Below, in pieces: positions 59,501 through 63,114 of a stretch of 64,000 nt of DNA; the stretch's first letter is position 1, and each line of letters begins with the position of its first letter. The DNA is from Undaria pinnatifida (lineage: Eukaryota > Sar > Phaeophyceae > Laminariales > Alariaceae). Position numbers and translations under genes: made by a program. Where the stretch lies: the NCBI GenBank assembly GCA_012845835.1, contig JABAKD010000023.1:13160862-13224861 (forward strand). Reading direction: 5' to 3'. A model generated the notes under the pieces. The model was given only the letters and a program-made list of their open reading frames with translations. It was not told where the DNA came from and searched no databases.

Positions 59501-62500
59501 TCGCGCCTACCCACGCTGCTGCTGCTGCAGGAACTCTCAGCAGTTAATTCGATTTCATCTTATTTTTTATTGCAAATTAAGTCAAACGTCCGACCCACGT
59601 GGGGTTCCTCCAACCCCCAGATCCACCTCTAGTACTGCCATGCGAGGGTCCCCACCAGACCACCGAGGGGACGTCAGGAGCACGGTAAATGACACGCGAA
59701 CGCCGTCTCGACAATTAAACTGTGTGCTCATACGCGTACGGCTATACGAACGAGGTACCTCTATTCGGACGGACGCGTGCTACGATAGAGTTGGACCCCC
59801 CTTTTCTTTACTGAAGTTCCTTAGTTTGGGAGGTTAAGACATGCCCTTCTTGACCCAAAAACTGATAAACCTGCTTTATCGCGGATTCGGCGGAAAATAA
59901 ACCTGCTTCATCGCGGATTCGGTCAAAAAAACACCTGCTTTATGGCGGATTCGGTGAAAAATAAACCTGCTTTATCGCGGATTCGGTGAAAAATAAACCT
60001 GCTTTATCGCGGATTCAGTGAAAAATAAACCTGCTTTATCGCGGATTCAGTGAAAAATAAACCTGCTTTATCGCGGATTCGGAAAAAAAAAAAAACTGCT
60101 TTATCGCGGATTCGGTGAAAAAAAACCCTGCTTTATCGCGGATTCGGTGAAAAATAAACCTGCTCTATCGCGGATTCGGTGAAAAATAAACCTGCTCTAT
60201 CGCGGATGAAAAATCCCATGGCCTAGGTAGACAACGAAAAATCATGCAACAAAACATGGCGTATTTCCGACGATTTGGGGTCAAGATGGGTTAAGAACGA
60301 GCGGGCCCCGTCATTCAGAAAACAATTTCATTTCTTCACACATTTCTGACCAAAAGAGGTACCAGGTATAACCTTAACCCCTTTTACAACTGGAAACCCG
60401 TTTTTGGGGACAAAGTTACTTGGATTTAGTATAGGGAGGGGTTCGGGGGCTCTAAACCCCTTTAGAGCCCACAATATCTCCCCACACTAACTTCAAGTAA
60501 AATTGTCCCCAACAGGGTTTCCAGTTGTAAAGGCGTTAATACCTCAATACCTCTATCGCACGTAGCGCGTGTCCGAGTCGATCCTTGCGAAGGTAGTCAT
60601 GGTCGAGTCGAGTTTTTTGTCTACTAACATGGGCCCCAATAGAGCTCGATGATCGAGATTCGATCTTCGAGATTCGAATTCCGCTAAAAACATAAAACGA
60701 ACCTGGGCTGGGACTTGCCCTGTCGCTCGTATCCCCACTTGCGACATTCCCCGTGACTTCAAAGCTATCAAACCCAGATCGAAAAAAAAAATGTGTATTA
60801 TTAGCAATACGGGGCTTTACCTTGTAGACTTCGCAGTCAATAGGAATCAAACCGTTTCGTCGACGTCGGTGTTACTTCACTTTTTCTTCTTTTGAACTCT
60901 CACGTGTACTTTCCACCTCGACTCGTACAAGATTTTCACCCTCTGATCAAACAAGCCGTGGTCACCCAGATGTCTTTCTTTCTCCGTGGTACGTGCCTTC
61001 GCACTGGGTTCAGCCCTCGCACTGATGGGCTTTTTACGCACGTCGATTATCATTGTCTCTTTCTTACTCACGCTCTCTCGCCTTGCGATCGTCATTATTT
61101 TCCCAAGAAAAAGTCCCTCAAGAGGCGTCGATTACCATCGAAAATTTCTTACTCACGCTCTCTCGCCTTCCGCTCGTCATTATTTTCCAAAGAAAAAGTC
61201 CCTTACGAGGCGTCTATTATCATCGTCTATTTCTTACTCACGCTCTCCCGCCTTCCGATCGTCATTATTTTTCCAAAAAACAAGTCCCTTACGAGCAACG
61301 AGTATGCACTCGGTGATAGTTGAAACCACGACAGTGACGTCAGTACGGGTGAAGATTGAAACCACCTACTACTCGATCGCGGACGCCGACTGATGTACGG
61401 CAATAGAGCCAGCCCCGCCGCCTACAGCGAGTACAGGTGAGAATTGAAATCACCTACTGCTCGAACGCGGACGCCGACTGATGTACGGCAATAGAGCCAG
61501 CCCTGCCGCCTACGGCGGTAGGGGCATCACGGGCATGAGGAGCTGCCGGCTTGACCCGAAAACCGCTCCCCATCCTAATTCCAAGTAATTTTCCCCCGAA
61601 AAAGGGTTTCCAGTTTTGAAGGCGTTGAGAATAAAAATGAAGCCTTCTTTATCACTTCCTTACGCACAGTCCCATGCGCTAGGCACCTAAAGAAGCAAAA
61701 AAACAAAAACAGAAAAAAACGCGCATCGGCTCGAAAAATAGGGAGCAAGTGCTGAGCGGAGGACCCCCCAAGGTAAGAGAAATCGAGGCGTATCCCGTCT
61801 ACTACTCCAAAAACAAAAGCAAAAACAAAAACAAAAACACATAATAGATCCATGTTACCGAGGAGGTACGTAGTAGTTTTTATGTTACTGAAATACGTGT
61901 TCGGAATGACGGGTGCTTGGCTCCTAAACCCGAATCGTCGCAATTTGACCATTTTGCTTCTATTGATTTTGGCGGTGTATATCTAAGGTGAATGGGATTG
62001 CCCATCGGGCACCACTTTCGTTCCCTCCCAAAACCAATTCATTTTTCGGAGGGGTATAGAGTGTCTTAGCCTCCAAAAAAAAACTTGCACCTATACCGTA
62101 GAAAACCCATGAAAAAAGCGCCCGAAAAAGTGCAAATCCTATCCAAGCACGAGTCGGCTCCAAATGGAGTTCCACACGTAAGTCAGCCTTAGTCAGCCCG
62201 CCCTTGAGGGAGGGAATTCCTACGATTCCTCCCCCCCATCCCTGCCAACGGAGGATCCCCAAAAGTGAAGAATATGGCGGCGTGTTCCATCTACTTCTCG
62301 TAAAACTAAGCAGACTAGAACCACGCTAGGATGCATTTATGAACGCTGCATGCATGCATGCAGGTAGTACGTTTGGATTCAACTTGTTCTGAATGACGGG
62401 CCCCCTTAACGCCTTCGCTGCTGAAACCCTTTTTCGGGACAAATTTACTTGGAACTTAGTACAGCCAGGGGTCTGAATGACGGGTCCCCTTAACGCCTTC

Positions 62501-63110
62501 ACTGCTGAAATCCTTTTTTGGGACAAATTAACTTGGAACTAGTGTAGCCAGGGCTCTAAAGGCTCTAAAAGGGGTTACACCTAAATCGTCGGAATCCCAC
62601 TTCTTTTGTTGTAACAATAATGTTCGCTGAATGCTTATTACGCCAACGGGATAGTCCAATAGGGCAGCGCAACACTTCATTTGTTTTTCCCAAATCAGTT
62701 CTCGGGAGAGTCATAGAGCCCCTCAGCCTCAGAAACAAAAACGGTGAACCTACCCCTAAGTATACGTCACCACCTATGGTACCCGAAAAGTACCCCACGA
62801 ATACGTGCAACTCCTATCCAAGCACGGGTCGGATCCATGTGGAGTTCCACATTAAAATCGGCCTTAGCCAGCCCTTGAAGGAAGGGATCGCTAGGAACCC
62901 CCCCCCCCTCCTACAAACGGCTAAAACTGCAAGTCCGGACCTAAGCACACGTCAGCCAGAGGTTGGGTCCCCCACCTGAGTCAACCGGAGCCAGCCCGTG
63001 AGGGAGGGGATGGCAACGAATCCTCCCCCCATCCCCACCAATGAGCCGAGCACTCCAGCACTGGCTCCGATGCCCAGGGACTTCACGGCCGCCGCCTTCA
63101 CACTCGCTAC
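38145..63110 (-). CDS. TauE/SafE-family membrane permease, multi-exon gene (5' end missing)
   Basis: This family transports small anions, classically sulfite or organosulfonates; the substrate here is unknown. Minus-strand exons are B 62,976-63,110, C 58,985-59,076, D 54,541-54,823, E 53,529-53,729, F 47,851-47,919, G 41,904-41,986 and H 38,145-38,277. All phases agree. The protein (about 331 residues plus a missing N-terminus) has the two-half layout. Half 1 carries GSLVGMGGGFVAIPSL, then HQAHGTSLGAV, then two helices from exon D. A charged linker follows. Half 2 carries GFLAGVFGVGGGVVTVPALS, SHKE-VLGTSLAAMVLPALVG, GNLIPKIALPLALGTGVGAF and a last helix in H. The paired G.GGG...P motifs and HxxxxGTSL motifs are diagnostic. 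Introns reach 5.9 kb. An exon with the start codon should lie to the right of 63,110, possibly outside the window. Confidence 0.92.
38805..39872 (-). mobile_element. MITE-A copy (reverse) carrying an in-place 75-80-bp satellite
   Basis: Left flank blocks (GAGGTACCTCAATCAAGACC, GACGAAAATTCCAGTGAACT) and the right end (AAGTGCTACCTCTATCCTAG) are normal MITE-A. Between them the segment spanning CGACGATTGTGGGTTAAGGA to AGAAAGAGGTATACC is repeated about 12 times. A more complete partner copy begins near 38,635. Confidence 0.85.
38938..39830 (+). repeat. 75-80-bp satellite array, about 12 units
   Basis: Units read GATTGTGGGTTGAGGAACCC, CGTCATTCACAAAACGTT and CGCCAGAAAGAGGTATACCT. Two alternating linkers join them, AATATGGCGTATTACGAC and CAATACAATTCCGAT, so the higher-order period is sometimes a dimer. 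Confidence 0.95.
40262..40531 (+). mobile_element. MITE-A copy, forward
   Basis: CACGACAGAGGTACTACTTG, CTGAACGACGGGCTCCTTAA, AAACCGTCGCTATC, GGTGATGGGATTGCG and TACCTCTTCCATAGCATGCG. Confidence 0.75.
41039..41128 (-). mobile_element. TTAA-MITE inserted in a MITE-A TTAA site
   Basis: TTAACGCATTTACTGCTGAA and AAAAGGGGTTAA bound it. The sequence outside on the right, GAAGCCGCGTCATTCAGAA, is the MITE-A continuation after its TTAA. Confidence 0.75.
41140..41900. other. Intron G-H sequence, no recognised gene
   Basis: Apart from short direct repeats (ATAAGGCGGTATCCC-like near 41,637-41,750) I see nothing. An 83-codon minus frame at 41,125-41,376 is not family-like. Confidence 0.5.
41904..41986 (-). 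CDS. TauE/SafE exon G
   Basis: Acceptor TTTCCTCACAG, donor GTAAGC, 83 bases. The peptide is GNLIPKIALPLALGTGVGAF and then VGGKYAA with AG left over. It is the seventh helix, with the GN..-...LA.G...GA..G pattern of the family. Confidence 0.92.
42290..43210. other. Intron F-G segment, GC-richer, no recognised exon
   Basis: Both strands carry open frames of 60-110 codons without recognisable features. The segment near 43,150-43,290 (AGCTAGCGCTGGATT, ACACACGACGTG) is repeated at 45,640-45,800. Confidence 0.45.
43541..43834 (+). mobile_element. MITE-A copy, forward
   Basis: GACGCGTGCTACGATAGAGG is a full left end, followed by GTAGTAAGGTATACC, CTTCACCCGGCAATCGTCAA, CCTCAGCCATGGATGGG and TTTCTGGCGTAGCATTCGGC. 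Confidence 0.8.
43897..43941 (+). repeat. Poly-C tract
   Basis: About 40 bases almost entirely C. Similar runs occur at 26,707, 12,445 and (as G) 55,132 and 18,140. Confidence 0.95.
44405..45555. mobile_element. hAT-like element, partly decayed, with a nested repeat
   Basis: The left end CAGGGCTGTGTATCGGTAGC pairs with the right end GGTACCGATATACAGCCCAA. Flanking 8-mers CTTAATGG (44,397) and CTTAATAG (45,556) differ at one base. A REP-C fragment (about 44,435-44,535) interrupts the left arm, after which ATCGATATTTTTCG resumes the match to the right arm. No transposase frame is seen. Confidence 0.55.
45640..45800 (-). repeat. Repeat shared with 43,150-43,290, with a 20-bp tandem
   Basis: CGCCAGCTAGCGCTGGATT-type units occur three times in tandem. 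They are followed by the AACACACGACGTG, GAATACGTGGA and CCCCATCC..CGGATGAT blocks seen at 43,150-43,290. Confidence 0.7.
46260..47760 (+). repeat. Degenerate higher-order tandem repeat next to exon F
   Basis: Blocks CGGGTACCCAC, GTAGTAGGTGATA, CTTTCAGTA.AGCGGTACA and CCCGATTTAAC recur at about 46,300, 46,670-46,790, 46,820-46,970, 47,590-47,720 and 47,790. They flank exon F on its downstream (intron) side. Confidence 0.75.
46985..47395 (+). repeat. 57-bp satellite array, about 7 units
   Basis: The unit CGAGTAGTCTTATCTTGGGC plus GCTTTACATGCCCATTAAAT plus CGCTTCTATCCAAGTCC is repeated about seven times. Because 57 is divisible by 3, one plus frame stays open for 129 codons (a 19-residue repeat); I regard this as an artefact. 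Confidence 0.93.
47851..47919 (-). CDS. TauE/SafE exon F
   Basis: Acceptor TTGTTCGAAAG, donor GTGCGT, 69 bases in phase 0 on both sides. The peptide is VLGTSLAAMVLPALVGSVTH and then FKQ, directly continuing SHKE from exon E to give the HxxxxGTSL motif of the second half. Confidence 0.92.
48085..48125 (-). pseudogene. Decayed exon F copy 2
   Basis: AAAACCATGGCGGCTAACGA plus TGTCCC matches exon F (AAAACCATGGCGGCAAGCGA plus TGTCCC) at an offset of 209 bp. The 5' part of the exon is not preserved. Confidence 0.7.
48127..48221 (+). mobile_element. TTAA-MITE inserted within the exon F repeat
   Basis: AGCCCCCGAATCCCTCCCCT, ACTAACTCCAAGTAAATTGT and GGTTTCCAGCTGGAAAAGGG then TTAA. Its insertion explains why one exon F repeat unit is about 295 bp instead of about 209 bp. 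Confidence 0.75.
48380..48432 (-). pseudogene. Decayed exon F copy 3
   Basis: CAAAACCATGGCAGGGAACG plus ATGTCCCGTACACCTTTCAA corresponds to exon F including its acceptor side (CCTTTC). Two small changes break the reading frame. Confidence 0.7.
48605..48660 (-). pseudogene. Decayed exon F copy 4
   Basis: AATACCATAGGGGGCGAGCG plus ATGTCCCATAG, then ACCTTTCAATGG, matches exon F with a 10-bp insertion (AGTCTAT). Confidence 0.65.
48956..49038 (+). mobile_element. TTAA-MITE, best copy
   Basis: It runs from TTAACCCCTTTAGAGCCCCC to CAGTTGTAAAGGGGTTAA. The ends TTAACCCCTTTA and TAAAGGGGTTAA are perfect inverted repeats. TTAA on both sides and C3 termini match piggyBac-type target duplication. Confidence 0.85.
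49194..49800 (+). repeat. 37-38-bp satellite array, about 16 units
   Basis: Units of GTAGAAAAGAGGTATACCTT plus CATACGTCTATC with single-base variants. The unit is the terminal inverted-repeat segment of MITE-A (GAGGTATACC...TCTATCGTAG). Confidence 0.95.
49944..50747. mobile_element. PIF/Harbinger-like non-autonomous element
   Basis: The left end GGCCATTCATTTCTTACACC and the right end TGTGTAAGAAAAGGCC are inverted repeats continuing through GTCGGATT and CAGTCGA.AACGGCC, about 45 bp with a small gap. Both sides are bordered by TTA (49,941 and 50,748), the 3-bp target duplication typical of PIF/Harbinger. CAGTCGAAAA motifs recur inside both arms. Open frames in the 800-bp element have no transposase features. 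Confidence 0.8.
51237..51276 (+). repeat. (GACCC)n tandem
   Basis: About seven copies of GACCC. Confidence 0.9.
51436..51663 (+). mobile_element. MITE-A copy, forward, abutting a SINE
   Basis: GACGCGTGCTACGAAAGAGG, CGGATGACAGGGCTCCTAAA and GAAACCGTCGAAATT, ending near AATGTCACCTCTTCTTAAC where the SINE copy starts. Confidence 0.75.
51665..52015 (-). mobile_element. tRNA-derived SINE, copy 2
   Basis: On the minus strand a tRNA-like head (CGGTGCCGTATCAGGTTACC, GAGTTCGAGTCCCCCC) is followed by the same body as copy 1. A segment around GACGAGCCGTGGTCACAGGT is duplicated in tandem at 51,690 and 51,749. Confidence 0.75.
52376..52530 (+). repeat. 10-bp tandem (TAATAGTACT)
   Basis: About 15 copies of TAATAGTACT and close variants. 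Confidence 0.92.
52650..52915 (-). mobile_element. MITE-A copy, reverse
   Basis: GACACGTGCTACGACAAGGT, TGAAGTTCCTCAATTTCGGA, CCTGCTTTATCGCGGATGAA, AATGGCCTAGGGTACACGAC, TTTTCGACGATGGGGGTTAA and TACCTCCATCGCAGCAGACG. Confidence 0.85.
53285..53520 (+). repeat. (AAC)n microsatellite in the TauE/SafE intron
   Basis: About 77 AAC units with a few interruptions; (GTT)n on the coding strand, starting within about 10 bases of the exon E donor. It creates long Asn, Thr, Gln, Val, Cys and Leu runs in all frames that are not proteins. Confidence 0.97.
53529..53729 (-). CDS. TauE/SafE exon E (start of second half)
   Basis: Donor GTGAGG follows ...DLSHKE in phase 0. Working back, the frame covers ARMFAIGLGSGFLAGVFGVG, then GGVVTVPALSLA. 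The start is set at a CTATCAG acceptor (53,730) in phase 0, pairing with the CAG|GTGCGG donor of exon D. An alternative is TACCAG at 53,815 with an exon D donor at 54,598; both pairs keep frame. The helix-bearing part is certain, the linker border is not. Confidence 0.85.
54257..54286 (+). repeat. (AAC)n microsatellite
   Basis: About nine AAC units inside intron D-E, a second AAC array in the same gene. Confidence 0.95.
54541..54823 (-). CDS. TauE/SafE exon D (third and fourth helices plus linker)
   Basis: Acceptor TTGCGCTAG; the first base completes a Ser split from exon C. The peptide is SAAAMAVAGMAAAHVGARCT, VGISTSSLKLALGVLMIAVS and PLLPLRDEVI, then a charged linker with three ERS repeats to ...SQEISQ. 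The GA...T...S...LK...G..M pattern is typical of the end of the first half. The right-hand donor is GTGCGG at 54,540; the alternative is GTTATC at 54,598. Confidence 0.88.
55440..55581 (-). pseudogene. Decayed exon D copy D1
   Basis: A working-looking acceptor CCTTTCAG precedes a frame AAALVAAAGTAAAYVGSRR, in the same phase as exon D's AAAMAVAGMAAAHVGARC. After a frameshift the match resumes with DLAMRVLTIALKL, against LKLALGVLMIAVS. It is probably a dead duplicate exon, although its acceptor and phase survive. Confidence 0.7.
55730..56000 (+). repeat. REP-E copy 2
   Basis: It matches 24,258-24,520 over about 260 bp, including CTCAGTTTGTGCATG, CCTCGCATCC and GACCGCTCGTGAGACGGA. Confidence 0.7.
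56035..56152 (-). pseudogene. Decayed exon D copy D2
   Basis: After CCCGCAG the minus strand encodes AEILAAVDMAAAHAEDAHL. A shift follows, then a segment like LKLVTGVRMVVLTLA. It corresponds to exon D with frame damage. Confidence 0.65.
56395..56506 (-). pseudogene. Decayed exon D copy D3
   Basis: AG at 56,507-56,508 precedes a frame running LTWAVAAINVTGMAGAHVRA and then RFTIEICRPSLKLAVGA. It is collinear with exon D without a frameshift for about 35 residues, then diverges. Confidence 0.7.
57390..57482 (-). pseudogene. Possible further exon D remnant (D4)
   Basis: ENSAVAALLAMARDAHLSRN resembles copy D2 (ILAAVDMAAAHAEDAHLAS). The similarity is weak. Confidence 0.3.
57548..57834 (+). mobile_element. 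MITE-A copy, forward, near full length
   Basis: ATGCTACGATAGATCTATCA, TAATGACGGGGCTCCTTAAA, TGATTCTCGTTGTGTACCTG, GGCCATGGGATTCTGAATCC, GCGATAAAGCAGG, GGGAGAGGTCTTAAGCTCCC and GTGCACCTCTATC. The right end has a CTGTATCGTATATCG stutter. It is a good reference copy. Confidence 0.88.
57885..58197 (+). mobile_element. tRNA-derived SINE, copy 3 (5' truncated)
   Basis: GAGTTCGAGCCCCGCC (box B) and the shared body (ACTCGTATAAATTCGTTGGG, GCGCGATAAAAACTAAAGGC, ACACCTGTGACCACGGCTTG) are followed by an A-rich tail of about 50 bases ending in a pure A run at 58,197. Confidence 0.78.
58491..58507 (+). repeat. (AC)n microsatellite
   Basis: About eight AC units. Confidence 0.9.
58721..58797 (+). repeat. 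37-bp exact tandem duplication
   Basis: GACGAAACACCCCTTTTTGG plus TGTATTTTCCGATCGTG occurs twice back to back with no difference. Confidence 0.92.
58985..59076 (-). CDS. TauE/SafE exon C
   Basis: Acceptor CGCTCCCAG, donor GTGAGA, 92 bases. The peptide HQAHGTSLGAVFATGTAGSA continues AYAISGHVDA with TC left for a split Ser. HxxHGTSL after ...LRLTQ of exon B is the first-half copy of the family's GTSL motif. Confidence 0.93.
59090..59770. other. Intron B-C, no recognised gene
   Basis: Short, non-family open frames only. A CTGCTGCTGCTGCAG run lies at 59,517. I see no further exon. Confidence 0.5.
59862..60207 (+). repeat. 32-33-bp satellite array, 11 units
   Basis: CTGCTTTATCGCGGATTCGG plus TGAAAAATAAAC, 11 copies. 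It is the internal 'CCGCGATAAAGCAGG' segment of MITE-A. Confidence 0.95.
60374..60540. mobile_element. Head-to-head pair of TTAA-MITEs (inverted repeat of about 165 bp)
   Basis: TTAACCCCTTTTACAACTGG...GGGGCTCTAAACCCCTTTAG...CCAGTTGTAAAGGCGTTAA: a reverse copy and a forward copy share the middle. TTAA lies at both outer borders. The pair forms a long palindrome. Confidence 0.82.
61040..61300 (+). repeat. 84-bp tandem repeat, about 3 units
   Basis: TTTCTTACTCACGCTCTCTC, GCCTTCCGATCGTCATTATT and AAAAAGTCCCTTACGAGGCG recur with an 84-bp period. Because 84 is divisible by 3, frames stay open; not coding. A SINE-tail-like fragment (CAAGCCGTGGTCACCCAGAT) precedes it at about 60,950. Confidence 0.92.
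61355..61520 (+). repeat. About 95-100-bp direct duplication with an exon-like frame
   Basis: ACCTACTACTCGATCGCGGA and CGACTGATGTACGGCAATAG...GCCTAC recur in tandem. One frame reads GRRLMYGNRASPAAYSEYR and meets CAG|GTGAGA. No family is recognised; it may be chance. Confidence 0.6.
61553..61632 (+). mobile_element. TTAA-MITE, decayed
   Basis: CTCCCCATCCTAATTCCAAG, TAATTTTCCCCCGAAAAAGG and GTTTCCAGTTTTGAAGGCGT. The TTAA ends are mutated. Confidence 0.65.
61890..62100 (+). mobile_element. MITE-A copy, forward, degraded
   Basis: GGAATGACGGGTGCTTGGCT, AACCCGAATCGTCGCAATTT, GGTGAATGGGATTGCCCATC and TTGCACCTATACCGTAG. It pairs with a second decayed copy near 62,565-62,760 as part of a segmental duplication of about 670 bp. 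Confidence 0.65.
62180..62268 (-). pseudogene. Decayed exon B copy B3
   Basis: One minus frame reads AGMGGGIVGIPSLKGGLTK, against VGMGGGFVAIPSLTGWLRLT in exon B. The 5' part is shifted and no donor is seen. Confidence 0.75.
62406..62578 (-). mobile_element. Two TTAA-MITE copies in tandem inside a MITE-A site
   Basis: Both start after CTGAATGACGGGTCCCC-like MITE-A sequence at TTAACGCCTTC.CTGCTGAAA, and the second ends AAAAGGGGTTA before ACCTAAATCGTCGGAA (MITE-A again). A duplicated nested unit. Confidence 0.75.
62861..62935 (-). pseudogene. Decayed exon B copy B2
   Basis: Minus frames give GFLAIPSFKGWLRP-like residues after a poly-G run that has destroyed the MGGG motif. It lies 118 bp from exon B, with shared flank CCAAGCACGGGTCGG / CTAAGCACACGTCAG. 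Confidence 0.6.
62976..63110 (-). CDS. TauE/SafE exon B (first conserved helix)
   Basis: Acceptor TCGTTTTTAG, donor GTGGGG, 135 bases in phase 0 on both sides. The peptide VASVKAAAVKSLGIGASAGV continues LGSLVGMGGGFVAIPSLTGW and LRLTQ. The G...G.LVGMGGGFV..P motif is the family's N-terminal signature. The start codon must be in an earlier exon. Confidence 0.92.
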
Positions 63111-63114
63111 CTAA

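Larger units (their letters stand above)
59773..60565 (-). mobile_element. MITE-A copy with an in-place 32-bp satellite and an inverted TTAA-MITE pair
   Basis: A perfect left end GACGCGTGCTACGATAGAG and GGGAGGTTAAGACATGCCC start a reverse MITE-A. The CCTGCTTTATCGCGGATTCG segment is then repeated 11 times. The element continues with CCCATGGCCTAGGTAGACAA, TTTCCGACGATTTGGGGTCA and GTCATTCAGAAAAC. It is split by two TTAA-MITEs and ends TACCTCTATCGCACGTAGCG. Confidence 0.88.

Noticed and set aside
54541..63110. Two separate TauE/SafE genes in tandem (B-C-D and E-F-G-H)
   Set aside because: The family itself has two similar halves. The exon phases connect D to E, and a single eight-helix protein is the simpler reading.
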